Positions 13,145 to 26,165 of a DNA stretch of 64,000 nt are shown here, piece after piece. The notes below the pieces were generated by a model. That model was not told the origin of the DNA. It saw only the letters and a list, made by a program, of their open reading frames with translations, and made no database searches. Position 1 is the first letter of the stretch; every line of letters begins with the position of its first letter. Position numbers and translations under genes: made by a program. Source of the DNA: Dioscorea cayenensis subsp. rotundata (Eukaryota > Streptophyta > Magnoliopsida > Dioscoreales > Dioscoreaceae); contig NC_052476.1 in assembly GCF_009730915.1 (NCBI RefSeq), positions 1,178,001-1,242,000 of the forward strand, in the 5' to 3' direction.

Positions 13145-14141
13145 AGTGTAACTTAAACAATTAGGTTTACTTGATGCATTCATCAATGGGAGGCCTTCTG
13201 TTTATTTTATGCATGCCTGTAATTGATTGCCAAATGAAAGATACATTAAAGAAGCAGCAACATTGACATCATCTAAACCATGAGCCTTTTTCAAAAGATC
13301 ATATGTATATATATACACATACATTAGTGATTGATGCATTGATGAATCCAAGAGCATGCAAGTCAAGTCCTATAAAACCAAATTACCTAAACCTGTTCAA
13401 CTTTGAGAAGTAAACAATGTCTTCCATTATCAATATTTTCTTAGCAAAAGAAGTAATTAACTAATTAAGAAACTAAGATAATAAGATAGGTGTTATATAT
13501 TTAACTCATTTGATTAATTATTTGAATAATATGATAGATAGGAAGCCGATTTATTGATAATAATTACGAAGTTGCCCTACAAACTCTAGCAAGTCCGGAG
13601 CAAATTCATTTTGATCTGGAAAATTTATTGTTGTGCCATCTTCCTAAATAAAAGATTGAAGGTAAACTCCCTTTCACAATAATGATTAAGGATTGTGTAT
13701 AATTGTCTAAGCAAATGTGTTTCTTTCTGTGTGATTATCCATTTTTTTCCTAGTTTTTATACATTTCAAGAACATAGTTCAACACAATATTAATTATAGC
13801 CGAAATCCATGATCATGTTTACCCATTTAATTACATTGAAAATTAAAATTTTATTAGCATTAAAATAATTAGCCTAACAAGACAAGGTCCAAACCACACA
13901 TACAAAGTTCTTGATTAAAACTCCATGCATACGTGAATAAAAGCATCTTCCATCATTCCGTAACTTGTCTATCTATCTATACATACATATGTATATATAT
14001 AATAATTAAGCTATACTTTTGTCCAAACCTTAATATATAATATTTAAGATTACATAAAAAGATATATAGAAGAGATAGAGAGAGAGATGGCTTAACAGAA
14101 GGGGCAATGGGAGTAGTATATGTATAACTTTGAGATTAATA
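13145..14141. other. AT-rich spacer
   Basis: This lies between the copia fossil and the CASP-like relic. It has short AT runs (13308-13322, 13985-14003) and no supported exon, RNA gene or transposon ends. Confidence 0.5.
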
Positions 14142-14911
14142 ATGGCAGTGGTACTAGCAGTGTCCACATCTTCCACATATATAGTAACAGACAAGGTGAA
14201 GTATAGCTTTGGAGGGCAGACCAATCTCCTAGCTAGATCTCACTGTATTTAGGTGAAGTACATATATATATATATATATATATAATTATATTACTCATAC
14301 GGTTTCTTTCTATTGATCATAATTGATTATGTGAAAACATTGATATATGCTTAACTTTAAAATATTTGCAGATATGTTGTTGCAGCAAATAGCATTGGAC
14401 TCTTGTATACTCTCTTGCAAACACCTTTTACAATGTTCATTGTATATTTGTATGTAAAGAGATGGCAATGGAAAACATGAAAATTAAGGCTTGCTGAATT
14501 TTCCTTCTTTGATGATATGATAGTGCAAACATTATCTTCCTTCTTTTAATTTATATTTTCAACATGGAGAAGCACTAAAACTAATATATTTTTTACTGCT
14601 TTTAAATTCTTGAGATTAAGATATTGAATCTTCTCTTTTTTTCCTGTGGATTTAATAAGTTGATTTCTCCGGTGGTGGCCAGTGGAATTGGAGCTGGATT
14701 TGGAGTGTTAATTGACATTAATTAGAAAACTAAATCATTTTTGGGAGATGAAGTTGTGGTTCCAGAAGTTAGAAGTAAATTTGATAAGTTATTTGAGAAA
14801 GGAATCATCTCTACAAGCATCCTTTTGCTTGAATTCCTTTGCATTGCTACATCTTCTGTCATTTCTTGTATCAGTAGAATTAACATGAACAAGAGGGGCT
14901 TCTTTGCTTAA
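14142..14911 (+). pseudogene. CASP-like (CASPL4D-type) membrane protein relic
   Basis: Three exon-like pieces match plant CASP-like proteins, small four-span plasma-membrane proteins related to the Casparian strip proteins. Piece 1 (from 14142) covers the first extracellular part. Piece 2 (14372-14522) reads YVVAANSIGLLYTLLQ, the conserved third-span region. Piece 3 (14660-14911) reads ASGIGAGFGVLID and, near the end, SVISCISRINMNKRGFFA, the fourth span and tail. Intron borders are plausible (TTGCAG before piece 2). The gene appears dead. The frame of piece 1 does not run into the DLTVF segment that leads into piece 2. Stop codons also interrupt piece 2 (after QWKT) and piece 3 (after LIDIN). 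No first-span exon or clear start is visible upstream. Confidence 0.75.
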
Positions 14912-15040
14912 TTAAACTTTTTTTCTGTGTGTATTATCAATAAAAAAATTATTAATTTTGTTTCCATTTTTATTATTTGTATTTTTTTTAATAAACTAAA
15001 TAAAGCATAATTTATTAATTAAATAAAAGTGGGATATACA

Positions 15041-16149
15041 TAGGGCTGTAAACGAGCCGAGCCGAGCTGAGCTTTGCCTTATTCAAGCTTGGCTCGTTAC
15101 TATTTAATCGAGTTTGAGCTCGAGCCGAGCTTTCTTCAAGCTTCATTTTTCATGTTCAAGCTTGGCTCGTTACTATTTTAACCGAGTTCGAGCTCTAACC
15201 GAGCTTATTTCGAGCTTCATGCTCAGGCTCAATTTGTTAAGAAAATTCAAAGCTTATAGACTTGGCTCGTTAGCTTGATTAAGGCTTGACTGATTTTTTA
15301 TATTCTATTTTTTTATTCAGTAAAGTATCATTTAAAGCTTATTTAATGAATTATTATCAAGTGTGACTCAACTCGATTTGAGTTTGAGGATCATTTTAAT
15401 AAAAGAATAATTTAAGCTTATTTATAGAATCATGAAGGTTTGAGTTCAAGATTGTTAAAATCTTCATTAAATAAGTTAACAAATAATTATAATGATAACA
15501 AAATAAACATTGTGATATAACTATCTATAATTTTTTTTTTTTTTTTTGTAATATTATTAGCAATCTGATAAATAAGCTTGTTCATGACATTATAAATGAT
15601 TATATTAATGATTGCCACAAATAAAATTTTAAATGATACTATAAACGAGCTTTTAATTATACAATAAAGGAGTTGTTCACAATATTTAATGAGCCAAACT
15701 TGGTAATGTTCAAGCTTGGCTCGTTTATCTTACGAGCTCATTTAACTTAATGAACTAGCTGACCCGAGCTTTTAACGAGCTAAGCTTTTGAATAGTAATT
15801 TAGAGCCCTATATGTGTGACTCAAATTGACAACAATGACATAGTCACATATACATCTTAATATACAAATACACACACATATATATATACATATATTAATG
15901 TAATATATATATAAAAACGAGCTCACAACCGAGCTTATAAACGAGCTTGTTCATGAGTTTGTTCATGAGTTGTGTTTGCGAGCCAAAACGAGCCGAGCTT
16001 TCAGCTGCTCAAGCTTGGCTCATTTATTAATGGAGCTTGAAAATGATGTTCAAGCTTAGCTCGTTTACAATATGAGCTGAACACGAATAAACCCTTATCG
16101 AGCCGAATATCGAGCCGCTCACAAACGGCTCGACTCAAATACACCCCTA
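15041..16149. mobile_element. Non-autonomous hAT-type element, internally repetitive
   Basis: This 1,109-bp element has imperfect inverted ends (TAGGGCTGTAAACGAGCCGAG against the reverse complement of CTCGACTCAAATACACCCCTA). A perfect 8-bp duplication GATATACA flanks it (15033-15040 and 16150-16157), and eight bases is diagnostic of hAT insertion. No transposase is present. The interior repeats 'CAAGCTTGGCTCGTT' and its reverse complement many times, mostly within about 220 bp of each end, with an AT-rich middle. A phrase 'TTTAGAGCCCTATATG' at about 15800 resembles another element end, so the element may be composite. Confidence 0.82.
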
Positions 16150-16157
16150 GATATACA

Positions 16158-18600
16158 AAACAGGAAACTGAAGAAAAAAAATAAAAAACAAATCCACAAG
16201 AAGGGGAAGGATACAGCTCTTATAAAAATATATATATATAAATAAAATGCTAGCTCCCAAATAAATTAGACCACACACCACCACTAGGAGCAACAAGTGA
16301 TTTATTCTAAGTATTAGTGATGGTGATTGGATAATCAGGATCAAGACCGAAACATCTCACAAAGTAAATTTCTATTTCTTAATTTTAAATTCTAAATTTT
16401 TATTTTTATTGGAATGGACCTTAATTATAATAACAATATATACTGTTCTATATGATTGACAAACAAAAGTCAAGAGAATATTAATATCATTCATTATCTT
16501 CCCCAAACTTATAAAAAACTTAATATTAAAATGGTGTTATTATTATAAATAATGAAACATTAAGTTGGTTTTCCTCAATGTGTGCGAATTAATTATGAAT
16601 AAGAAATAAGTTGGTTAGAATGATTATGTTCATTGATAATGCTTGGTTTGGGTGTTGTTGAGAATTGTCTAATTAATGAATGTATCTAACCATGTTGTGC
16701 CCCACACAACCTTACCATGCACCATCAATGGCCATTATATGACTCAACAACTATGAATGTTCAATGCCACAAAATACCAACCCCTCATTATATGTTTATA
16801 AATATTTTGAACCACCAAAATAGAAGTCTATAAAAATTCAAATGTTCAAAAAATAAAATATGTGTACTTGGCAAAAATAATTTTAACTAATACGTAGTTA
16901 CTAGAATTTTGATCGAAGTTTTCAGTCCAAGTTAGCAATCTCTAAGCTAAACATGCAATCCTTGAGTTTAGGGTTTAGTCAAGAATTTAATATTCTCATT
17001 AAGTGATATTTTTAATCTAATTATTTGGTTTTAGTTAGTAATGTTTAGTTTTAAGGTTTACTCATAATTTTGATTTTGATCGAGTTTAGGAGTTGTGTTT
17101 TCAAAAAGACTTGACAACAATCAAACCCTATTGATTGAACTTGTTAGTTCAAAATAAAGATGTTTATGTCTATAGTTTAGTCGGTAATTTAGAGTTTAGT
17201 GTTTGGTTAACTAGCTCTTCAATAATGCTTTTTATATTTTATTTATAGTTGCAAGCCCTTGTTACCAAAAATAGAAATTTATTTATATACCTCTAAAAAA
17301 ATATTATCTACTCATATGCCCCTGTAAAAATCAATTAAAATAATTTATAAAAATGCTAAATTCTCATTTACTTTCTTCTTTTCATTCATATTAGGAAATA
17401 AAAAATAGAAAGTAGAAAAAAAAAAAATAATTCAATGTGTAGCTAGTTTATAAAGAAAATATAATTTTTATGAGGGTATATTAGTAATTATGAACCCATA
17501 CAAGATGAGAAAGAAATTTCATCTATGTTTTACATCTAGGTATAGGATCTAGGGTTTATAGACTTATAGTAGCTAGGGGGATTTTGATGTAGGGTTGTAT
17601 CTGAAGATATTATATCCAAAATCTAGGGTTAGGTCAACCATTTACGTAGATGAGAAGCAAACCCTAGTGTAGGCCCACACGTGTATATCTTTATATCATG
17701 AATTCATTATCCACATGCAATGTGGCAGAGGAAGCTGGCCGGCTAACTGGTTATGGAAAAAGGTCCAATCCATTAGGCTTTCACTCTGTTTAACATTCTT
17801 TAGATTCTACAAAGGTTCATCAACATCATCAAACAAACACACACTCACACACATGCATGGTTAGGTGACTTCATGGATTCATGGGCCCCTACTTCCATTA
17901 ATAGCAACAAAAATATTTCCTCATTTTCATGTTTATTCATATAATAAACAAATATAAATAACTAAATATATAACTAAAAGACTTTTGATCCAGCAACATT
18001 AGACTATTGCTCAATTATGAAAGATAATAATTTACGACTTTCAAAGATAATAATTTACAGGAAGCTCATAACCTGAATTTAAAACATGCTAGACGCAATA
18101 TTGTAGATGCGGACTTACAATCCAATTCTTGTACCAATCAGAAAAAAGTCAGAAGAGTGTGCACGGTGAGACGATCATTGCCTATTGTGTGCAGCATGTT
18201 ATAAATATAAATATATAAGAACTTTGGAGTTTGAAAATATTCAAAGCCATCAATGTAAAATTTAATGTCCAAATAGATAGAAGTCAATGCCCGAACCATT
18301 ACCAATGCTGCTTGAATTCATAAACTACAAAATCAATATCAAAATAAAAATCAAAAGATGATCAACTGCAGCCATGAAGAAGGGTGGCAGTCAGGTAGCA
18401 ATGGTGCGTTCTTGACTCCTTTTCTTTAATAAAAAGGTCCTCTCTCTTTTGAGCTTTTTTTGTTGTACTGAATGTTGTAAATGAGACTGAAGTTTTCTCT
18501 GAAGAACTCTCTAATGGTGGCTGGCAACTGAGAAGAACAGCATTCATGGTGCCAACCAGACAAACATGAATGCCAGCTTCAAGAGGCTCTGGACATGAAT
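16158..18600. other. AT-rich spacer and 3' region of the HD-ZIP IV gene
   Basis: No supported gene. The last few hundred bases (about 18240-18600) are probably the 3' untranslated region of the minus-strand HD-ZIP IV gene. An open frame at 18362-18616 minus is not homologous to that family. The rest is AT-rich, with scattered 'agggttta'-type phrases near 16960-17200. Confidence 0.45.
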
Positions 18601-21600
18601 TCAGACACTGCTGCAATTCAATCCAGCTTTAATTTGCTGCACTGTGGCGCTGATCAGATTGTTGACTGTATTCACCGACTCCGCACTCAGCTTCGCCGAT
18701 GGCAGGCTGCTAACCAGAATCTGAAATTGCACGGTGATCAGAGAACCGGTCATCGGGTTCGAGCTTGTTGATGCCCCTCCTGCTCGGCCGTCTGGTACAA
18801 TTGCAAAGCCGGAGGGAAGCAGCGGGACATAGGATGGGTCCTCGCCGCTCATTACTACATTTATTCCTTGCAGGTCTACCGGTGCATACACGACAAGCGA
18901 TCCTGATGCATCTGTGCAGCTCTCTTGGAGTATCAGCATGTTGTTCTGGCTCGCGTTGAATGCCTGATCGTTTTCAAACATATGTTTAATTTTTTTATCA
19001 GATAAATAACTAATTAGCCTCAGCACACTTACTCTCAGCAGCGAAATGCAGTTCCCCGGGTGCGAACCATTTGCTATATGAGCAACCTCTTGCACTGTAT
19101 TGCCATTAGACAGAACATCCCACTGCAATTGTGCGAAATTTTCGATCAGTGTAAGATACAATTGTATCAGTTTTAAATAATTTAAAGAAGAGAACAGCTA
19201 GCAGCACCTGAGATCGAGTACGTTCGTCTTTGAAGAAACTAAACACAATGTCAGATGGCACTGGGAGCCAGAAAGAGGTTGCGGCACTGAGGACGACTCC
19301 GTTTGGCTGGCCGGGGTCTGTGCTCTTGTGGACGGACACTCGAACACCGACTTCATTCAGTCCTGAGAGTGAAGTCCATTGATGACCATTGGATGCACTT
19401 AAACTGGTACAGAAGTTGTTCATCATTCGCTGTGCCAGCTTCATCATGCTCCTCTTTCCCTCCGGCGAGGGAACCACTGAATCACATAACATCGGCAAGC
19501 ATGTAATTAATCAATCAATTCTAATTAATTCAATTGTGGTTTCTGAACATATTACCTCCACCACCAATGTCGTCTTGAGTTGTTCCAACAACCATAAGAC
19601 AGGCAAACCTCTCGCACATTCTCTGCAGAGTGGCCAGCCATCGCTGCGCACCGAAAGCTGCACCACTCTCAACAAGATCCCTATACATGTTATGAGTTGA
19701 ACTCTCGTCTTCAATCTCCATGTGTTCGACCCATGTAACCTGTCAAAGAATTTAACTTGGTATATATGTGCATGAATGGTTCAAGCAAATGGTTAAAAAA
19801 GTGAAGAACTTATGCGTGTGAATTACCTTCGAGTAGCCGTTAGGCATTTCATGAATCAAACAGCCAGAAGGTAGCTTCCGTGATCTGGAAGGAGTTGTGA
19901 ATTGGCATTCTGCTGATACATTGACGGATACATCGGCTATTGCCCATAAGCCTTGTTCGATTTGCTGAAAGTAACGGAGAAAGATGAATTCACGTTTGGA
20001 GACGACCGGAGACAGAACCTGAAGCTCCTCATGCATCTAATTAAACATGTTATGATGAATCAGAATAATGCTAAAACAATTGAAAGCTGAAGATTGAAAT
20101 TGAGTTCAGTTTAAGTGATCCATTACCAGCACCAATGATCCACTTCTAGTTCCTCCAATTCCACCTGTAAGAACTTCGATAATCCTAGCTCTCGAGACAA
20201 TAGTCGAAAAGAATTCAGCCCATTTCATCTGCAACAAAACCAAAGCCAAAAATACAAGTGTCTTCTTCAATCCAAAATTATGAAAATGGATCATCGGTCG
20301 AGCAGAAAACAAGACACACCGGATCGATGAACATCTCAACAATAGTTTCGGCATTCATAAACACATGAGTAGAATCTCTTGATGCCTCAACACGAGTATC
20401 AGGACTCTTGTACTGCCGGCCTGGCCTCGAGAAGATCCTCTCATAAGTTTCAAGGTTGAGAACATCAATACCATCACCACCAGGCTTAATCCAAAGAGGT
20501 TGATCAGTCTGAGCCATCCTTATAAGTTCCTCAATTGCATTAGTAGCCAATTCAGCAAAAATCGGTTTCTCCATCTCCGAGACAGCACTAGGGTAACCGA
20601 GTTGCATAGCAGAAGATGAACTTCCAGGAAGAAGATCAAGAGAAGGGCCAAGTCCTGACTGCACCCCACCATAACCACCAACAGATAAATCCAATGAAGA
20701 AACAGGAATAGGTTGAACAGGGGGGAGTTGAGTGATGGGTCTTCCCAGATATTTAGATGCAATAGTGGACACCCTATCAAGCTGCAAGAAGAACAATTAA
20801 GAATATAAATTCATCTTTTAAAGAAAACCAAAGCCAGAGAAAAGAAGAAATGAATCCACTGGTACTGCAGAAAAGAAGCAGTAGATGGCACCATCAATGC
20901 AGGCATTAAAGTTGTAACAATTACTCATTTTGAACAAAATAAATGCACCAAAATTGAACATTACCAGCACCTAATCATCAAACAAAGCAATCAAACCTCT
21001 TCTTTCAGGCGAGCATTCTCCATCCTGAGCTTTTGTTCATCAAAGTAAGAGTCTTCGGCGACCGGAGGGCTGCCGCAAGTCGGGCACATAATCTTCTTCA
21101 GAGCCTCTCGAATGGCGATGTTCTCACATCTGATCTTGTCATTCTCAGCACGAAGAGAGCAGTTGTCTGCTCTTTCATGCTGAGCCTGCAACCATAAAAG
21201 AACACAGACACAAATAAATCAAATAAACCAATCAAACAAAGATCTAAAGAAAGAAAGAGAACATCTGAGAAAACATAAAAATGTATCTTTATTTTATTCA
21301 TACCTTCATCTGAGTCCTTCGGTTCTGGAACCAGAACTTGATCTGACGAGGCTCGAGGGAAAGCTCTCTGCTGAGTTGCATCCTCTGCTTCTCATCCGGA
21401 TGAGGACACTCCTTGAACACCCTGCACAAACAAAACAACACCAAAACAAAAAACACAAAACACAACTAAGAAATCGACCACTTTCTCCTTTCCCCTTCCT
21501 TTTCAAATCAAAAACCAAATAAAGCTTCCTCCTTTCCTCTCAAACACCCCACAAAACAATCATCCAAACCCAAAACAAAACTCAAAACTCAACCTTGAGA

Positions 21601-21865
21601 AGCAGAACACAAACACCACAAGAAAAAACCCAGAAAAAACAGGAAAAGCTCATGTCTTTCACAATAAGAAAATCAACAACCCTTCTAAAACCAAGATGAA
21701 TAAAAGAATGGAAGACAAAGAAGACAAAGAAGACAAAGAAGAAGAAGAAGAAGAAGAAGAAGAATCATACGCTTCAAGCTCTTGAATCTGGCGAGGTGTG
21801 TGGCGGTGGTATCTCTTCTTCTTCCTCTGAGCCTCCACTCCTTCAATCTCTTCCCCTGAATCCAT
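18601..21865 (-). CDS. HDG11: HD-ZIP class IV homeodomain-START transcription factor (HDG11/ROC8-like)
   Basis: Ten coding exons: 21771-21865, 21304-21421, 20997-21185, 20320-20781, 20127-20228, 19827-20036, 19556-19739, 19208-19476, 19033-19122 and 18601-18963. They sum to 2,082 nt (693 aa), all in phase. Domains are a KKKRYHRHT basic start and homeodomain (about 14-71, with [14 protein letters not shown]), a leucine zipper interrupted by a CPTCG loop, a START domain (about 210-440, with [10 protein letters not shown] and [11 protein letters not shown]) and the class IV C-terminal START-adjacent region ([44 protein letters not shown]). Class IV factors act in the nucleus of epidermal cells through L1-box DNA, and HDG11 affects trichomes, roots and drought response (family knowledge). 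Length and the [12 protein letters not shown] segment fit HDG11/HDG12 better than ATML1/PDF2. The short N terminus ahead of the homeodomain also fits. It looks intact. The exact orthologue is inferred. Confidence 0.93.
21716..21763. repeat. (GAAGAC)/(GAA)n repeat in intron 1 of the HD-ZIP IV gene
   Basis: Repeats of AAGACAAAG grade into pure GAA immediately beside the exon 1 donor at 21770. On the transcribed strand it is a CTT tract. Confidence 0.9.
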
Positions 21866-23940
21866 CTCTCTCCTCTTCTTCTCACTCTCTTCTTCCTCTC
21901 TCTCCCTCTCTCAATCTCTCTGGCAACACAAGATGAGAGAAGTATCTCTCTATTCTCTCAGAATATAAAGGCGTGGCTTTTCTAAAAATGGCGCATGGAG
22001 GTAGGGGTTGGCAAAGGAAAGCAAGGCGCGCGAGGGGCGTGAATCACAAATATGGAAACCGCGAGGACCTCAACGGAAATATCGGCCAGGATCCGGCCGG
22101 ATACCACCCCCCGGCCACTCCCAAATTACCATTCTACCCCCTCCCCCTTCTTAATAGAAAAAAATAATAATTTTTTTTTAAAAATAACATTTTATTTTAT
22201 TTATGCTTCTAACACATACTTAAAAATAATAATATGAATATATATAAATTTTTTTATAAAAAAATGAACAGTGTAAACAACAGAGAACAATGGTCGCCGG
22301 TAACCAGAGGTTGAAGATGAAATCGTAGAGTTTATAAAATTTTGTCGTATTGTTATTATGATTGTGTATAGATTTCAGTATTAATAGTGACAACGATCAT
22401 TGGCCGACGTTAGATAACTAAAAAATATAAGCATGTTGATACGCAGACCGACAGGAAAACGGAGTATTTTGTCGTATTTATATGGTATTTGTTATGTTGT
22501 AATTATGTATAGATTTGTACTAATATGAAGATATAAATAGGATCGAGCAGAGAATGAATGTGTGTGAATTTCTATTTATTATAATTTTATTTAATTTTTT
22601 TAGCAATGAAAATATGTGTATATAATTCTAAAATTTATTTCTAAAAATTTATTTTTGATGATTTATTGATGGAAAAGGAGAACATTTGATGCAATTTTAT
22701 GATACCTACTTCAAAGTAATTAGATAGTAATTGAAACAACTTATAAATAATCTCAGCATTGATTTAATGAAATATTAATAATCTAATTAACAAAAGGTAT
22801 TTATTTATGGCCAAAGTGAGTGAGCTTAAATTTAAAAACTAATATTATTACTTAATTAAAAACTAATATTATTACTTGCCATGCATTTTTGAGGGTATAA
22901 TGGTAATTGTAACTTAGCCAATAGCAAATATGAAATTATAGGATTATTCAGGGGTATATTTGTAAGCAAAATAGACATTAAAAAAACATCAGACGGTAAC
23001 CGTAACCGACGCGGAATTTAAGGTGAGGTTAAAAAATAGTAAGTCCTCGAGTTCCCAAGTGTTCCGGTCACCTCCTTACAGTGGTAAGGTCACCTTCCTA
23101 AAAAAAATTATTTATTAATTAATGAGATAAATTTAAAAAATAATAATTTGATAAACTTCTTTTAACCAGAATTTTTAACATTTTTTATTGTGAGCAAATA
23201 TTAAATAAAAAATAATTTTAAAAAGGCATTCATAACACTAGTAATGACTTTACAGTACATGAAGAAGACTAGGTGGATGGCTGCTGAATAATAAATGAAA
23301 ATGCATCACTTTTTATGAGAAATAAAAATGTATAAAAATTGCTTTTATATTTTTATTTGAATTTCAAATAGAAGTACAAATTCATTTAGCATTAAATAAA
23401 GGAAAATTATTTTTTTAAAAAAAATATAAAATAAAGGATTACTTTCCTTTGACTGATGACCAGTCACTCTTCAGTGAATAATTTGAATTTCCAAGGGGCA
23501 ATATGTAATTTCCCTTTATTTGTTTCTTTCTTAATTTGAGAAAAATGCAATAAATAATGAAATTATGGACAGTAAAACAATATTCAGCCCAGGTGAAATG
23601 CACGGGGTCCCACATTCATTTCAGTTATTAATTTTGAAATTAATTTTAAATTTTCATAAATACTTTCCTTATAAAAAAGCAGAAAAAAATGGAAAGTAAA
23701 ATTTTCATGAATAAAATAAATCCATAAATATTTTAAATTTGAATTTCATAATTTTCATATTTTATACGTAGATTAATAGTTAAAATCCAATTCGGGCATG
23801 CCACGTAGATAATACTCAGGGTTCAAAGGTGGTGATTTTTTGGGTGGAGGTAATCATACCGCGGTGAGCAGATGCGCCTCCAGGCCAGTTTCCTCAGAGC
23901 CGGCAAAATGAGTCAAAATCTTATGAAATTTTTGCACGCC
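21866..23940. promoter_or_regulatory. 5' leader and upstream region of the HD-ZIP IV gene
   Basis: Immediately upstream of the start codon the transcribed strand is GA-rich (CT-rich on plus, 21866-21920), typical of a plant leader. A GC-richer patch lies at 22010-22130. Further out the DNA is AT-rich with no exon. A duplicated phrase 'aaaaactaatattattactt' occurs at about 22835 and 22858. I could not find a convincing TATA box or L1 box. Confidence 0.4.
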
Positions 23941-23954
23941 CAAATTTGGATAAT

Positions 23955-24530
23955 GGGTATTTTGGGAACTGAAAATGTGTGTTTTTTTGATAAATTCTTT
24001 TAAGCATGTGAGAAATTTATATAAAAAAAACCAATTCTAGTTAGAAAAAAAAGGAAATTTGTTGGGAATTAATAAAATATAATTTATTTTTAAATGATTA
24101 GATAATTTTTATTACTAATTTACAACAAGTATTGGATAAAATTTATGGATAAGGGCATTTTGGGGAAGTGAAATTATTTTTTTTTAATAAATTCTTTCAA
24201 GCATGTGAGATAATTTCTAAAATTTCACTTCTATAAAAAAAGGAAATTAGATAATTTTTTATTACTATTTTACAACAACTATTAGATAAAATTTATGAAT
24301 CAGGGCATTTTGGGGAAGTGAAATTATGCTTTTTTTTTTAATAAATTCTTTCAAGCAAGTGAGATAGTTTCTAAAATTTCACTTCTATAAAAGAAGGAAA
24401 TTAGTTGAAAAGAAGTAAATTATAATTTATGTTAAAATATATAGATAAATTCTTTTATTATTTATTTAAAACAATTATTAAATAAAATTCATGTATCATG
24501 GGCATTTTGGGAATAGAAATTGTGTGTGTT
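23955..24530. repeat. Diverged tandem repeat, about 150-200 bp unit
   Basis: Four units each begin with GGGCATTTTGGG or a variant, at 23955, 24153, 24303 and 24500. Spacings are about 198, 150 and 197 bp. Each continues with 'gtgaaatta...taataaattctttcaagcatgtgagat' and 'ttagataattttttattac'. The shorter middle unit lacks one internal segment. No coding potential is seen. Confidence 0.75.
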
Positions 24531-24931
24531 TTTTTTAATAAGATATTTTAAAAAATTTAAATAAAATTCATAGATCACCATATATCACCATATTTCAACA
24601 CATCAAGACTTTCTAAATTGAAATCTCAATGGTTTTAAGGACTAAATATATGATATATTCATGAATTATAACATATCCAAGTATATCTAAAGCATTGGAT
24701 ATCCAAATCCCAAAGATTTTCAATAAAAATACTGTTAATTTATAATAAAATACAGTGTGATTTTGGTTACGAGCAAATGTGTTAAGAAAAGGAAATATCT
24801 CATGCATATATCTTATCGTTTATTGATATTAGGTCCGTTACGCAAAGTGTTCTTATTCTGCTAAAGTGCCTTATTTGTATTCCGTTAAAAAAGACAATGT
24901 GTCCAAATAATAATAATAATAATAATAATAA

Positions 24932-25931
24932 NNNNNNNNNNNNNNNNNNNNNNNNNNNNNNNNNNNNNNNNNNNNNNNNNNNNNNNNNNNNNNNNNNNNN
25001 NNNNNNNNNNNNNNNNNNNNNNNNNNNNNNNNNNNNNNNNNNNNNNNNNNNNNNNNNNNNNNNNNNNNNNNNNNNNNNNNNNNNNNNNNNNNNNNNNNNN
25101 NNNNNNNNNNNNNNNNNNNNNNNNNNNNNNNNNNNNNNNNNNNNNNNNNNNNNNNNNNNNNNNNNNNNNNNNNNNNNNNNNNNNNNNNNNNNNNNNNNNN
25201 NNNNNNNNNNNNNNNNNNNNNNNNNNNNNNNNNNNNNNNNNNNNNNNNNNNNNNNNNNNNNNNNNNNNNNNNNNNNNNNNNNNNNNNNNNNNNNNNNNNN
25301 NNNNNNNNNNNNNNNNNNNNNNNNNNNNNNNNNNNNNNNNNNNNNNNNNNNNNNNNNNNNNNNNNNNNNNNNNNNNNNNNNNNNNNNNNNNNNNNNNNNN
25401 NNNNNNNNNNNNNNNNNNNNNNNNNNNNNNNNNNNNNNNNNNNNNNNNNNNNNNNNNNNNNNNNNNNNNNNNNNNNNNNNNNNNNNNNNNNNNNNNNNNN
25501 NNNNNNNNNNNNNNNNNNNNNNNNNNNNNNNNNNNNNNNNNNNNNNNNNNNNNNNNNNNNNNNNNNNNNNNNNNNNNNNNNNNNNNNNNNNNNNNNNNNN
25601 NNNNNNNNNNNNNNNNNNNNNNNNNNNNNNNNNNNNNNNNNNNNNNNNNNNNNNNNNNNNNNNNNNNNNNNNNNNNNNNNNNNNNNNNNNNNNNNNNNNN
25701 NNNNNNNNNNNNNNNNNNNNNNNNNNNNNNNNNNNNNNNNNNNNNNNNNNNNNNNNNNNNNNNNNNNNNNNNNNNNNNNNNNNNNNNNNNNNNNNNNNNN
25801 NNNNNNNNNNNNNNNNNNNNNNNNNNNNNNNNNNNNNNNNNNNNNNNNNNNNNNNNNNNNNNNNNNNNNNNNNNNNNNNNNNNNNNNNNNNNNNNNNNNN
25901 NNNNNNNNNNNNNNNNNNNNNNNNNNNNNNN
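24932..25931. other. Assembly gap (1000 N)
   Basis: This is exactly 1000 undetermined bases, between an (AAT)n run (24909-24931) and a GC-rich minisatellite (from 25932). The round number suggests a placeholder of unknown true length. Repeats at both edges probably caused it. Open frames crossing it are meaningless. Confidence 0.98.
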
Positions 25932-26165
25932 GGCGTTGGTGTTGATGGAGACGACGAGGAGGCACCGTTGGTGGAGAAGACGGGAGACGGTGGTGGAGAC
26001 GATAGGAGACGTTGATGGTGGAGGCGTTGATGGTGGAGGCGTCGGTGGAGATGACGGGAGACGGTGGTGGAGACGATAGGAGGCGTTGATGGCGGAGGCG
26101 TCGGTGGAGATGACGGGAGACGGTGGTGTCGATGATGAGAGGCGTCGTTGATGGGTGGGCGCTGG
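25932..26165. repeat. G-rich minisatellite at the gap edge
   Basis: Imperfect tandem copies of GACGGGAGACGGTGGTG, with GACGATAGGAG and 'ttgatggtggaggcg' between them, recur at about 25980, 26053 and 26113. The unit is about 60-73 bp. The minus strand is an open Pro/Ser/Thr-rich frame, a by-product of the repeat and not a recognisable protein. Confidence 0.8.

Noticed and set aside
18362-18616. Minus-strand frame at the end of the HD-ZIP IV gene
   Set aside because: The HD-ZIP IV reading frame ends properly at 18601 with the family's usual C terminus. The frame lacks homology and is likely 3' untranslated sequence.
21973-22237. Plus-strand frames upstream of the HD-ZIP IV gene
   Set aside because: Short, overlapping in different frames, no recognisable domain; they lie in the promoter region.
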